A stretch of 64,000 bases of DNA from Hypomesus transpacificus (lineage: Eukaryota > Chordata > Actinopteri > Osmeriformes > Osmeridae). The stretch's first letter is position 1. Every line of letters starts with the position of its first letter. Below are positions 26,367 to 43,000 of the stretch, one piece after another. The position numbers and the translations under genes were made by a program. Location: the NCBI RefSeq assembly GCF_021917145.1, contig NC_061068.1, positions 9,489,724-9,553,723 on the forward strand, written 5' to 3'. Under the pieces are notes generated by a model. The model was not told where the DNA came from and did not search any database. It was given only the letters and a program-made list of their open reading frames with translations.

Positions 26367-28712
26367 TTACAGTATACGCTGCACTACATGTGATGCCTCT
26401 ATCACAGTGTGGTGCTTGCGTTGGCCATCCTTAGACAGATTGGCAATGAGTGTGGGCCTGGAGACCATGAGCAGGGGGTTGCGATGTCGTAGGATCTCAT
26501 CACTAACAGATATGCCATCCAGATACTGACGCAGAAGAACTCTAAGGTGCTCATTTTCTTGGGTCATAACATCTTTCTCTCGCTCCAGGCACAGACGCTC
26601 CAGAAGAACTTTGTTGTAACGGTGCCAGAAGAGCTCTAAATCAGAGTAGTTCTGCATTGCCTGGAAAATATGTTATAAAGATCGGATAAGGCAAGTGGTT
26701 AATTACTCACAATTAAAGTTATAATTATTAGTATTATGTAACAATCATTGAGCACTGAAATGGTGTGTCCTACAACCTTTGCCAGCTCCCCGTGGGGGGT
26801 TTCCATAGCATGAGCCCTCGCCTGGTTTTGCTCCTCAGTGGTAAGAGAGGAAGTGTAGAAAGGAAGGACTTTTTCATGTTCAGTCTCCAGCTTCCGACAC
26901 ATCTCTGCCAGACGCAGCAGCTTTTCCCCCTAAACCACCATCAGTACACAAGACAGGTGGTGTGAGTAGAAATGACACAGGGCATAATATACATATGGCA
27001 AGTTGGAGTAACTGAAACATGGGTTAGCGTGTGTATGAATGTGTGTGCACTTCTCACTTCTAACTATGTTTGCACATGCACGCAATGACACGTTACACCT
27101 TAACTATGATGCCCTTCAGTTTCTTGGCCGAAGCATTGCTGTGGATGGTAAGGTTAGCAAGTTGGCTCCTCTCGGCTGTGCGAGCACGACTCAGTTGGGC
27201 CTTGAGATGGCGGGATTGCAGAGTGACCTCTTCCCGGGTGGCCCTGAGCCGCTGTGCAGCCACCTCACTGTCTTTCTGGGAGGAGCATAGCCTGGAGCGC
27301 AGCATGGAGATAAAGTCCTGGGGGAGGAAGTCAATGCAATTGGTATTAAACATTCATTATCAATCAACGAGACTTGACTAGAATGGCCAGAAAGTGTGCC
27401 TTGCCACATTACAGATTGTGTTGACCTGCATCTTTTGAAGCCTTCTCATCTGTGTGTCAATCTCCTGGGCACTTCGCTGGTCACGGGTGCGAAGCGACTC
27501 AAAGGCAATATGACGATCCTCCGTGGCCTCATTGTAGCTGCGCAGGGCCTGCTGGAACTGACACCACAGCTTCTCCACTGTTCCCTCCAGCTGGATCCGC
27601 AAGGCATGCTTCTCCTCAATATTCTAAAAGATGTGGTGCATTCAGGGTACAGGAGCAAAGTACAAGGTCTTTACATTTGTGAATTTTCTGTGGATAATGA
27701 TCTGTTTGCGTCAGCCAGGCCATGACCTACCCTATTTTTGATGACATCTCTGGTGCTATGATAATCTTGTCGGGCTTCATTGTCCACCTCAGTGTACTGT
27801 TGCTCCATAGCAAAGGTAACATCCTCCAGGTAGGCAAACTCCTGCTGGTGCTGGAACAGGATATTCTCTCTGTAAAGCATACACAGGCAGCTGTGAGTTC
27901 ACCTTCAGTCAGATATGGTGTTGCGTGAGAATGTTTTACTTTCTCCCACAGATCCCCACAGACTTCACCCACTACCCATTACACAAATACCTCTCAGAGT
28001 TGAACTCAGAGCCCAGCTCATTCAAGCCACTGTTCCATTGCTGCTCAAGTGAAGCCAATCTGCCCTTCTGTAAGGCCAGCAGCCGGTCCACACACTGCAG
28101 GTGGGAGCGCAGGGCCTGGGCTGACTGTCTCTCTGCCTCACTCAGGTCACACACCAAGCACTAGTAAATGAAGACAGAAAGAGGAGATGTGTGACAATGA
28201 GAGACAGAACAAAAACAGACCCCAAAGAATCACAAAAGTTTGTGGAAAAGCCTAAACATATATGCCTATTTATCTCACCTGGATGACACTGTCCTTTCGA
28301 TCTAGCACCCTCTCAAAGGTTTGGCTAAGCACAGCAATGTCGCTACGCAGTTCAGTTGCTCGTGTCTGACGAAGAACTGCCCTCCATTGCTGTGTCAGCT
28401 TGTAAAGGTTTACTGCACTATTCCGCTCTTCCTTCTGCAGCTTATCCTGATTGAATAAGTAAAATGGCGGACTTGATAACAATGTACACAATACACATTA
28501 GAAATATCAAGAATTTCAGTCCAGAAATGTTGACCACTTTTTTTCTTTAAACTATGTCATGATCTTACCTTGAGGAACTGAGTGAGCATGTCCTCTTTTC
28601 TTTTGGCCATCTCTTCCTCTGCTTGTGCCCTCTGCTGCATATATAGAAGCTTCTCCTCCTCTGTCATCCCTGCTTGCTTGCCACCTCCTTTTTTTGCTCC
28701 CTTCTTGGGCAT
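26367..28712 (-). CDS. ccdc65: CCDC65 / dynein regulatory complex subunit 2, complete
   Basis: Coiled-coil subunit of the nexin-dynein regulatory complex of motile cilia; loss of human CCDC65 causes primary ciliary dyskinesia. Exons 28569-28712, 28279-28446, 27991-28160, 27731-27869, 27426-27623, 27099-27317, 26777-26929, 26367-26660 give 494 aa (human 484). The lysine-rich start [10 protein letters not shown] leads into [18 protein letters not shown]. Most of the protein is charged heptad-type coiled coil, and near the C-terminus is the family-typical [15 protein letters not shown]. Most introns are phase 0. An X-box-like RFX site lies about 240 bp upstream, in keeping with a ciliary gene. 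Confidence 0.95.
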
Positions 28713-28948
28713 GGTTTTCTGTGGTCCTTGGCAGATTTGGTGTCACCCGTGGTATCTGGCCTAAAGTAACTGATTCTGAAACTACACACAATAGCGCCTA
28801 AGAGTAGGCTACAACTAATGCATAACAGAAACTTTCAAAACAAGTGAACTGACTGAGCCAAGACGAAAGACTATTGTTTTTACTTAGCTGTCTACTGACC
28901 TTCACACAAGGGTTTCTCTGACTCCGCATTAATTTTGTGTTTGGTCTG

Positions 28949-28961
28949 GTATCCTAGCAAC
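28949..28961. promoter_or_regulatory. X-box-like RFX binding site between ccdc65 and rps26
   Basis: GTATCCTAGCAAC fits the X-box pattern GTNRCC-(0-3)-RGYAAC with one mismatch in the left half. It lies in the divergent promoter region upstream of ccdc65, a gene class normally driven by RFX and FOXJ1. Confidence 0.45.
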
Positions 28962-29364
28962 TACACAGCTGCGTACTAGTTAATAGCAATGTTATTTCGC
29001 ATTTTTGGGCCAGCACGTAGTATCTACTTTTTATATTATATATTTATTTCAAACTGATTTACATCTTCAACCACTGGATGTAGATAACAAATATTTAGCT
29101 TATTTCTTCCTTGTTTACAGAGAGATTACGGTAAAAAAAAAAACTTGAAGAACTACCACTTTCCTGCCTATTATCCTTCCGCAACTACAGACGTATTTAA
29201 CATTTAGTAATGAATATTTCCGACAATATTGAGCGATTGTTTCGCTTTAAAATTATATAGCACATTTTCATACATACATTAAATAAACAAAGACATTCAG
29301 ATGTTTGTTTTTTTAAGACCATTTTGAACGTAGAGCGTTCACCATTGATTATAGTTCTGCCTGC

Positions 29365-29403
29365 ACTACCTTTTCCGGTCCTCTTTCCAACCTCCTGTCC
29401 AAC

Positions 29404-29406
<3 letters not shown>
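29365..29406 (+). promoter_or_regulatory. rps26: rps26 transcription start region with TOP-like pyrimidine tract
   Basis: Pyrimidine-rich CCTTTTCCGGTCCTCTTTCC directly precedes the first exon, as expected for a 5' terminal oligopyrimidine mRNA of a ribosomal protein. Exon 1 ends with the start codon ATG at 29404-29406, immediately followed by the donor GTGAGT. Confidence 0.6.
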
Positions 29407-30780
<1,374 letters not shown>

Positions 30781-30835
30781 GGCAGATGTCTCGAAGAGGT
30801 TGTGACCCTGTGTGGGGGGAGGGAGAAAAAAATCA

Positions 30836-30841
30836 AATAAA
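30836..30841 (+). terminator. rps26: rps26 poly(A) signal
   Basis: AATAAA in TCAAATAAATAAC, 56 nt after the stop codon. Confidence 0.85.
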
Positions 30842-30907
30842 TAACATCTTTACTAAAGTGGCTTTTCATTCAGTGGCATCACAGGCTGCACAGCCAGTCC
30901 AGTAGTT

Positions 30908-30913
30908 TTTATT
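30908..30913 (-). terminator. ikzf4: ikzf4 poly(A) signal
   Basis: AATAAA on the minus strand within GTTTTTATTTGG (plus), 67 bp beyond the rps26 signal of the opposite strand. Confidence 0.55.
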
Positions 30914-33701
30914 TGGAATAGACTCTCCTTCAATACAGTACAAAACTTACAGTAGTTTAATCTTGATTACACAAATACGTAATTACATTATGATACATGT
31001 AAAAAGGCTCTGCAGTAGTTAAAGCGAATCAGTACCATTCAGAGGGGTAGGGGGATAAAAGTTAGGGTAACAAAGCAGATAGTCAAGTCAAAGGGAACAC
31101 AACACAGTGCAATAGAGAAACTTTGAAGAGAAAATGAACATTTAAAGGTAGTAGAAAAAGCCACGCAAGTAACAAAATATTTTTTTTGAAGCTTGGATGG
31201 ACGTTGAAAAGAACAAGCTGTTTATTTGGGGGAGAAGCTACTTTTAACTGGAACCACTTGGACCGCAACTGAACTGCGGTCCAGTGTAGCACAAACCCAA
31301 TTCAGCCTGCCCACCCTCTATTTTAGAAATGTTTGGCTAAAAGAGAACTTGCTGAAGAATAATGTACAATGAAGAACTAATTTGTCAAATTCTAAGCCAG
31401 TTGTCCGATTCTTGCAAATTCTAAGTTCCCTTTCCCCTACAATAGTCTCAGAAAACTCATATGGGCCAGATGGTTGTAAAGGCATGTGCAGGGACAGGAA
31501 AAATCTATTAACAGATAAGGACCCGCATTTCCATTGAAAGATTCCATCATAAACGTGTCTTAATTCTTTGGCAGATACCAGTATGTGCATCACTGTGCAT
31601 GCCATTTGGCTTTCAGAAAGATACAGATGAAAGAATTTATGCAGATGAACATGGTTGGGCATAGTTGTCTGAATTAAATTTAGTGTCCCTGTGATATTTG
31701 GTCAGCTGTGTGAATTCAAGTAATGTCTGTGTAGTGACATTTTACAAACTGCTTAGAGTAGAATGATTAGAACCAGTCAAAATAATTGAATGCTTTTCCA
31801 TGTGTAGTACATTAAGGAACAAGACAAACTATACATGATGTAATTTCAGTTTAGAGCACACCAAGATTTAGGATCCAAACAAGTTGGGAGGAAAACCTTA
31901 GGCAAAAGGCACAATAGTAAAAATTTACAACACATACAAACTACACCAACAAGACAGGATTGTACCCGGGGTCCCATTTATCTGCTTATTTTTTATAAAG
32001 CATCATTTTCCTCAGATGTAAAGAGCTCTTGATGTATATGCACATGAGTTGGGGGACATCACAAGCTTCTATTACAACCATCACATTGTCATGCAAATGC
32101 CAAGTAAATTATACATTATGGTAAGGGTAATATTTTACAATCACAATGTGTTGCTGGATTTAACAAACACGATGACGCAATTGTTCAATTGGTGATTCAA
32201 TGTTTTTTTTTCCCTATTTCCCCATTCATTTTGACCTGTCCATGCTCCCCATTGCTGAACAGTCATTATGTGTCCATTGATAAGGCATAATGTTAAGAAC
32301 AGCATTACAGATATTGAGGTTAATGCAACCAATTGAGTGCAACTATGCCTTGATATTGTGATGGAGAACATAAATGTGATTGTTTTGTGGTCAATACTAT
32401 GATATTGAGGACAAAATTAGTTTTGCAGCCCATTTCCACAAAATGTAATTTGCTGGTGGCAAAATTACCTAATAAAAAAATCTTATTTAGTTAGGATACA
32501 TTACTGCACTTCAGGACCTTAGGAAACAAAAAGAAACATCACATGTTCAATATTCCCCACACCCACCAAAAAAGAGGCAATTGTCATTTGAGGTAAAACA
32601 TTTTGTCATCACATTTGGAAATCTTGAGAAATGCTCCATAAACTTGGCTTATCTGTTGTAGCTTTATAGCCTAACTCAGACAACCAACCAACTTCATTTG
32701 TTATATGACCAGGCAGAAGGACAAACCAAGTCTAAAGCAGACCTTCTTGACCTACTGTCTCTTATGATTCTATTTACATGAAAATATTCCTTAGTTCATT
32801 TGATCATAGTGGTGCTGTAGAAAATACTGTTTACCATGATGGTAGATCATTGAAATAAGATTTTTGTGAATGTCAGTGCTGTAACTGGGAAACAAATACA
32901 GAGAATTGAAAAAGAAAAAAAATCTAAAACATTCCAAGTCAATTTTGTAAGTACATAACTTGTCAACCACCAAGGACTGTGGCCACATAACCACTTCACT
33001 CATACACATCATAGCAGCAGGTGGCGATCGTATGCACCTAAAACTCTTTGATATATGCCTAAAAGTGCTTCTTTTCCAACCTGTTTTTCAAAGTTTATAT
33101 TAAATTCAAATGTTCTTTCAAATTTTATAAATCAAACCTAGGGATAATATTGGGCATCAGGAATACCATGGGTCCTATGTACCGTGGTCTGGGACAATCT
33201 ATTATAAATTCTATATCTTCAAAATGACCAGCGATAAAACTACTGAACCCTAAAGATGTGCTGGCTCTTAGTGCTGCATGCCCCCCTTAAGGGAAGTCAG
33301 TGTCATGAAAGGCACAATACAATGAAAAACACCTAAAATGGTTTCAGATCTCACTCGTAAATAACAGGGTATAATTTTGGTTTATCTCATCAAGCAAAGC
33401 AGAGGGAAATCATGAATGGAAAAATTGTATTCCCCCTTGTGTCTCACATTACTCCAACATAGTGGCAGTGGAACTCTTCTTTTGAGGAATGAGTATTTTA
33501 CAAACTGCACAGAGAAATATGCAGGTCATAAATTAGTTTTTCTATAAAATAGTTTAATATAATCATCATATCTCGGCAGGTATCAGTGCAACAAAAGCAA
33601 TCAGAGGAAACAAAAAACATACAGTACCCCATCCCATCTCACATTCACACTCCTAAAACCCTTCAACTCACACTCATTTAACTTACTTGACGTCCAAAAG
33701 A

Positions 33702-33736
33702 CCACACACACACACACACACAAACAAACAAACAAA
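33702..33736. repeat. (CA)n/(CAAA)n simple repeat
   Basis: About nine CA units followed by four CAAA units, in the predicted ikzf4 3' UTR. Confidence 0.9.
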
Positions 33737-34541
33737 CTTGAAAAGTGCACTCCTCATTTGAGACAAATTACTCAAATCCTTCTAATCATTTGACTTAGAC
33801 CTGGTCTCCTAGTCTGGTCTGCACCACAACTATCATTGAAATAAACAATCTAATTTGCATAATCTACACAACAGTGCTCATTAGGGGCTCAATGTGTGTT
33901 TGGGAATTTACAAGATCTGTGAACCAGTGCTTTTCAAATGGGTATTAGTTAAACCAAAGAAATCCAGAAAAGTAGCTTGCTGAATAAGACTACAGATTTA
34001 TCTTAACTGCATTACAAGCCACAAGCTTATCAAAGTGCACACTCTTGTTTTTTTGCATTAGTTAGTTTAAAGTGCATAAGAAAATAAATTCTAAAAGTCA
34101 CAGATATAAATCACATTTGAGGAGTATCACTGTTTTGTGCACCAGGTTTGACCCTGGATAAGAGAGAGAAGGTAGACCACACCAGAGCAAGGCACTTCTG
34201 AGGATAAAAAAGTGCATTGACTCTTCATCTACTGACTAATAAAATCAATTCGAAAGGTCTTATCTTTTCTTTTAAGAATTATCCAGAGCGAAAAGTGCAA
34301 AGTGGTGAGCCTCCTTTCCAGAATGACGCAATTATTGAATAACTATCCTATTTGGGGGTCAAAGTTTCCATAATAACAGTGACAAAGCCCATGTAAAATT
34401 CACTTTAAAAAGCAGTTTCATATTTCTATATCATAAATTTAACTTTCATGATTGTACAGTGCAGACCAAACCCAACCAGGTCCTTGTCTGAGTAAAAACA
34501 GCCCTAGGTAAAGTAGCCGTTCCAGGAGCCCTCCTCGGTCC

Positions 34542-37219
<2,678 letters not shown>

Positions 37220-37344
37220 GCTCACACAACCTGTATGCAAAGGAAACGTGAAGTACAATATAAGGAATTAATTTAGTAGACGCTGTATCCAAAGTACAGT
37301 TCATGTGTGAGTGTGTGTGTGTGCGCGTGGAGGCGGTGTGAACT

Positions 37345-37395
37345 GTGAACTCTACAGTCAAGTGCTCTACCAACTGAGCTAAACCCTCCCTTTCC
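37345..37395 (-). repeat. Degenerate tRNA-like fragment
   Basis: On the minus strand, GGTTTAGCTCAGTTGGTAGA followed by GCACTTGACTGTAGAG resembles the 5' half of a tRNA with a perfect box A. The anticodon stem and T-arm do not pair, so it is a tRNA relic or SINE head, not a functional gene. In the ikzf4 5' intron. Confidence 0.5.
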
Positions 37396-38218
37396 CAATT
37401 TATTGATCGTAGTTTAGTTGACCATTTGAAAACAAGTAGTTTATTAATTATTATGTTGGACCTGATCGTAATGCTAAAAACAAGGTGAAAAAGTTACACT
37501 TGCCAAACTGCGCGTTTTACATACTTTCTTCCCAACAATTTTCTCAATGTTAATTAGGGAGTCAATTATACAACCTAGCTATAAAACACCGATAAATAGT
37601 TCAAACGTGCTGGGTTACCCTTGAAATTGTCTTTGATTAGCGTTACATGGGTAGCTACAAAACACAGGTTAATTATGATACACCAGTGGAGCATGCACCT
37701 GTAAAATATATTCATAGCAGCAACAGCCTGGGTCAGCTAGCTAGCTAGCTGGGTATGTTGGTGTTGTGTTTAGCAGCTTACGCGCATGCTAACTCTGGTG
37801 CTGTTGGCTAGCTGGAAAGCTAACGAAGTGGTTAGCAAGTTAGATAGTAATTTAACATGGCAACTGACAATATCAACACAATATGATGAGTAAACACTGC
37901 TTTGACTGTCGAACTATAAGGAAGTAAACTGATATTTTATTATGACTGTCTAATGGTACCTTCTGATTAGCTATATAGCTAGCATGTACATTATGTAGCT
38001 AGTAGTGGCTAGCCTGCAACGGGAATAATGTTTCTTACAGTGGTTGCTATGGCACCCACCGCCCAGAAAATGCGCTAAGGCTAGACAGCTAATCATTCGG
38101 CTAGCCTCTCTGTCAGATGGCATCGCCAGACATAAACTTAACATTACAAACACTCTAACTGAGTCGTAACTTAGTTAATATATCTCATAATGACATGACT
38201 TCTTTCAGATTTCCTTAC

Positions 38219-38345
38219 CTTTAATGATAGGCCTCGTCTCTATGATTTTATGTTTCTGGTTCTTCGCTTGTTTTCTCTTGCGACGACAGCATCTCCCGGC
38301 AGCGTTCACCTCGAATTCTAAACAATTTCCGGTCCGCGAAATACC
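38219..38345 (-). other. ikzf4: Putative ikzf4 5' non-coding exon with short uORF
   Basis: A strong donor (AAAG then GTAAGG) at 38218/38219 on the minus strand, in CpG-containing sequence, about 1 kb upstream of the first coding exon, whose acceptor is at 37231. The exon contains an upstream ATG at 38290-38292 opening a 14-codon frame that ends at 38248. Confidence 0.5.
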
Positions 38346-38872
38346 GGGATACAGACCCGCTAAATACAACGCCAATCTCCCATAACAGAGAATCGAGAAT
38401 ATCGAGTTTTCAGAAGTATAATGGCTGTGAGGCCTGTCGATAAGGGCAGTACATCACTAAAGTGAACAACTTGTTGCATACAACACCAACAGTCACTGTG
38501 CTGTGGCATCTTCTTCAAATTAAAACTATTTTCCCAGCTCCCAGTAGGCCTACGCGTGCTAAAGAGATTTTTAGACGTACTGTCACACTGTTGTAGGGAG
38601 TTCCGTTCATCTAGGTGAGCACAGCAGTGGCGCTGTCAAACATAACTTTGGCAACTTAACATAGCCTATGATTTACGCAATAATTTTTTTATCTGACATT
38701 TATGAAAGTTTATTCTGTTGGAGTAAACAAAACAAAACAAAAAAACAGTAGGCCTACGTGAGCGATAATATAGTTTAAAAGCAGTCACAAATCCTACACC
38801 TGAGGCTGAACTGTTTTATGCCAGTAGATGTCACTGTTACATGAAAGTGCATGTGTGCCTGAGTGCGTGTTC

Positions 38873-38881
<9 letters not shown>

Positions 38882-38963
<82 letters not shown>
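38882..38963. repeat. (GA)n microsatellite
   Basis: About 40 GA units preceded by a GT run, between the divergent ikzf4 and lmbr1l promoters. Confidence 0.98.
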
Positions 38964-38968
<5 letters not shown>

Positions 38969-40010
38969 GTGTGCGTAGCACATGTTATGGGTTTCTGTTT
39001 GGAGTGAAATTCCTTTTGACAACGTTAGAGACTAGTGTTCTTCTGCATACAGTTAGATACACAGTGTGTCAGTGGAGTCTGTTTGCTCGTTCCCAGGAGT
39101 CCATGCTTTGTCAATGATCTTGTTCTACTAATCATTCTATTTCTAATCAATTAAATTCGTCACAGACTCGTTTAACGTGTTCAACTAAAGGGGCTGAAAA
39201 AATGGCCAATTTAGATTCCAGAGAGAGTGAAGGGTTAAGTTTAATTGGTCTTCCACAATATTATTTCCACAAACTGTAGGTAGAACCTATGAAGTTTGAA
39301 AATAAATCCAGGGGACTGAATTCGGTGGGAGAATGGCAGTAGGCCTAATCTGTGACCTGCAGAATGCCAACTGTGTCGATATCATTCAACAGCTTCATAG
39401 AGAAAGCCAGAATGTCACGTGCAAAATATTTGCATTCACTGGTGGCTACAAAGTTGTTAAATGAATGCATCACCTAGTGTGTTTCTCCATACCTACATCA
39501 GCTTGTAGTGCATAGCGTCCCACACTGCACAGGATGTCCAATGAGCGGCTTGATAGGTAGAGAATTACATTTTTTAATAGTTGTCAGGTGATACACGTTG
39601 ATAGTAAGGCCATACTCTGCCATCTCGAGTTTTTAATGACATTTTCAGTAGCCTAATATAAAACTGGTATAATATTTGCAGTACTTTGGGATACTTCAAT
39701 ATTTAATTAAATCACAACTCCTTCTAGTAAAATCCTACCCAAGTGTTCTTGACCCTCTTTCACGCCCACCACCCCATAACAAGCGGCGGCGCAGTAGTCG
39801 GTTGGTTTGCTATTGAACAGTTCCCTACAGTTACCTCTAGGACTGCATTGCTCCGCGCACGACTCAGTCATTGAACAACATAAGCAACGACGACAATACA
39901 GATTGCGCTAACCAAAGCAGCAGTGCCTGAAGGGCGACCTGCAATAGTTTATTTTGACTGTAGCATAATCAAAGAGTTTGGTCCAAATTTAGCGATATGG
40001 TTGTCAGAGG
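38964..40010. other. lmbr1l 5' flank
   Basis: No exon before lmbr1l. A CpG-containing stretch at about 39770-39900 (GCGGCGGCGCAG, CCGCGCACGA) is the likely promoter and 5' UTR. The rest is AT-rich spacer. Confidence 0.4.
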
Positions 40011-43000
40011 ATGGAAGCACCAGACGAAGTGTCCGTTCGGGAACAGATTTTCCACGACCGAATCAGAGAGACCATAGTAAGTTGATGATTGTATATTCTG
40101 TTGTAATTTTTGTTATGGGTCATTTATATGGAGCCTGTTGGTTGCTTAGTTGTCAGGAGGATAGGTATTTGTCAATTATTCAAGGGAATGTCTGGGGACG
40201 ATGCCTAGATCATGTTTGAATGGAAGCCGTGACATTGCTTAATGGGTCTGCCCTTGTCTTGTGGCTTGCCAGCTGTAATCCTTGCTACAGTTTTGTCCAT
40301 TACCATGTTTTTTTTTTGTGGGTTTCGTACAGAAATCTGCTTATGACGATTCATAGAAACGTGAGGGCCGCTTATGTTTGTAGCCTATGTACTTTGCTGC
40401 CACTCTTACAGTATTGTGAGCCTTAATTGCATTAGTTCAGACTTCACTCATTGTGCATTTATTCTGAACGTTTACTGGACATATCGCTGTCCAGAGTTAG
40501 GCTACTTCTTATTGAGCTTCTTATTGATTGTGAAATATCACTCCAGTATGTTGGGTGAAGTCAAGTAATTTGGGACATCAGGCATAATGGGACAAATACG
40601 GTTTTACATCTTGGGCTCTTTAAAGATGAGCAGAAAAGAAGCAAGAAAACCAAATAGAGTGAAAAAGACAGTGAACAGGACAGACCAATGGAGTGAAAGC
40701 ATAGAAGGGTCTTGTGCGTCAGAGCTCTAGCCTCCTAAAATTGGGAACACACTGGCTCACTGGAATGGAGCAGGTGAAGGTGCCCCTAGACAAAGTTTGC
40801 TCCAAATAACAATAAAAGTCAGTACAAACTGTTCTATAATGTTCTACATGTAGATTCTGTTGGCTGATAGGAATGTGCTATTGCTAAGGATGTATGGAAT
40901 AATGGAAATTCAGTCCATTAATTTTTTTTAGGGATCCATGGTCAAATAAAATGCTTTGACGATGATCGTTTTGATCTTTGAAGATCCTCACTGGTTAGGC
41001 ATTAGTTGTAAATCTCTGTGATGGCCAGACTTTGGGACACTAGCAGTGTTCACACTCTCATTCATGAAATAGCTTTATGGCTTTTGGATTTAAATCTCTC
41101 TTTTCTAACTCCCAAGATTTTCAGTCAGTACCCTGAATGTAGTCTGTTTATATTGGGGTTGGCTTTGTCCTGGCGCAGACTGGTCTGTTTCAGTATTGGG
41201 GGTTTCAGTACTGGGGGTTTCAGTGCTGGGGGTCAGATGGCTGAGTGGTTAGGGAACGGCTATTAATCAGAAGGTTGCCGATTCAGATCCCGGCCGAGAC
41301 AAAGGACTTTGTGTCCTTGGGCAAAGCACTTCACCCTACTTGCCTCGGGGGGAATGTCCCTGTACTTACGGTAAGTCACTCTTGATAAGTGCATCTGCTA
41401 AATGACGAAATGTAAATGTGGTACTCCAACACCATGACTGCTGTTCATCTACTTTGAGACTTGCTGAATGTCTCCATGCATTATCCTGCAAGATTGAAAT
41501 AACACAGGGTTGTGTCCAAAGTGTGGGTTTGAGATGATTATAGTCTTATTCCTAGTATCTTGCAAGTGGGAAGTCAGTTTTTACTATTCACTTACACAGC
41601 CACAATACAGCTGTATTACGCCTGCAGATCTCTTACACACTTGACTGTACAGCACTTTGGTTGACATAAGTGGTTTTCAAATGTGCTTTATAAATACATT
41701 TGACTTGACATGTATGGCCTAGCTGCCCACCCAGCAACTTTGTTGCTGGTCTTCTGACATCATGGTATTGTTTTCTGTATTAGGTTTAGAAGGACTGTCA
41801 AGATGGCAAAGGTATTAATTCAAACACTTCTCAAGAAATTAACTGTGCAACGTATGAGAATGGCAGAGGCATTATAAACCTCAAATAGACGCATATGTAC
41901 AGCTGTTCATTCGGTCTCATATGCGTCTTGGTGTCTGAAGCTGTTATGACCAAGCAGCAACACTATCCTCTTCATTTGATCTGTCCTTCCTGGGGATTGC
42001 ATCACTGCAGGCTGTTGCTTGTAAGGTATCACATTCTGTCTATTCCCTCTCCTTCTCACTAGTCTAGGTAGGCAGACAGTGGGTCAGGCATACTTTACAC
42101 CACTCAGTAGTCAAGTATGTCATCATAACATCTTGTGTTAGTTTATATGATGACAACTCATGGCCTCTGACACAGATTGCTACATATAGTCTGTAGTTAA
42201 ACTGTGGCATTTAAAGGCCCAAAAAGAGTATACTCAATTGATCACTGAACACAGGGCCGGTCCTTACTATAGGCAAAATAGGCAGCCGCCTAGGGGGACA
42301 TGAAGAGGGGGGCGGCATTTTCTGAAGTGCATCCATCCTGAGAAACTGTTGGATAAGAAAAACCATGAAACACAGAGGATGGTCCAAAAGTAATAATGAA
42401 CACTTATTTGTTTCCCTACCAAAGCATGAATAGTTATTTGTTATGGAACATTTCCAGAATGTAGAATTGTGTTCATAATAGAACTATTCTGATATATTTA
42501 TATCTGTTATATTTTCAAGGGGTCATAATATGACTATGTCCATCTGTAATCTGTTAATCTGTTTGCGGCTACTTGACTGACTAGTATGCAGGTTTCTGCT
42601 TCTACACATGCCTGTTCATATACTGTGATTCCAAATAGTGGCCTGTGAATAAGTGTTTGGTGGCTGTCCTATTTGTCTTTCTTTCTTTGGTGATTTCTTT
42701 GTAATCCAAACCCTCTTCCCTCTATCATTAAAACATTGTCTAATCTGGTAATCTCCTTCCAATCAATCCCGTTCACACACAAGAAACCCACACAGACCTA
42801 CAGTGGATTTAGTGTGCTCTGCCACATTGTCATCATATCACTGTCTACAGTTTTGACCCTGTAACCACAGACTGTAACCACATCAGGCTATTTTATAACT
42901 CTAAATTTTGAAACCTAAAATACATTAATTAATCCAAATTTGTGTTATTCAAGAATTGTTTTACTACATGTTAGTTCTGTTGAAAAGACAATATTTAAAA

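Larger units (their letters stand above)
30895..34541 (-). other. ikzf4: ikzf4 3' UTR, about 3.6 kb
   Basis: No coding exon between the rps26 poly(A) site and the ikzf4 stop. A minus-strand AATAAA at 30908-30913 sits at the far end, so the 3' UTR probably fills the whole interval; a long 3' UTR is also known for mammalian IKZF4. AT-rich, with a CA/CAAA repeat at about 33702-33736. Confidence 0.6.

Noticed and set aside
37345-37395. Functional tRNA gene on the minus strand
   Set aside because: Box A is good, but the anticodon arm cannot pair and no intact box B or acceptor stem is present.
38775-39117. Second set of Arg-Glu / Ser-Leu reading frames
   Set aside because: Artefact of the GA repeat at 38882-38963.
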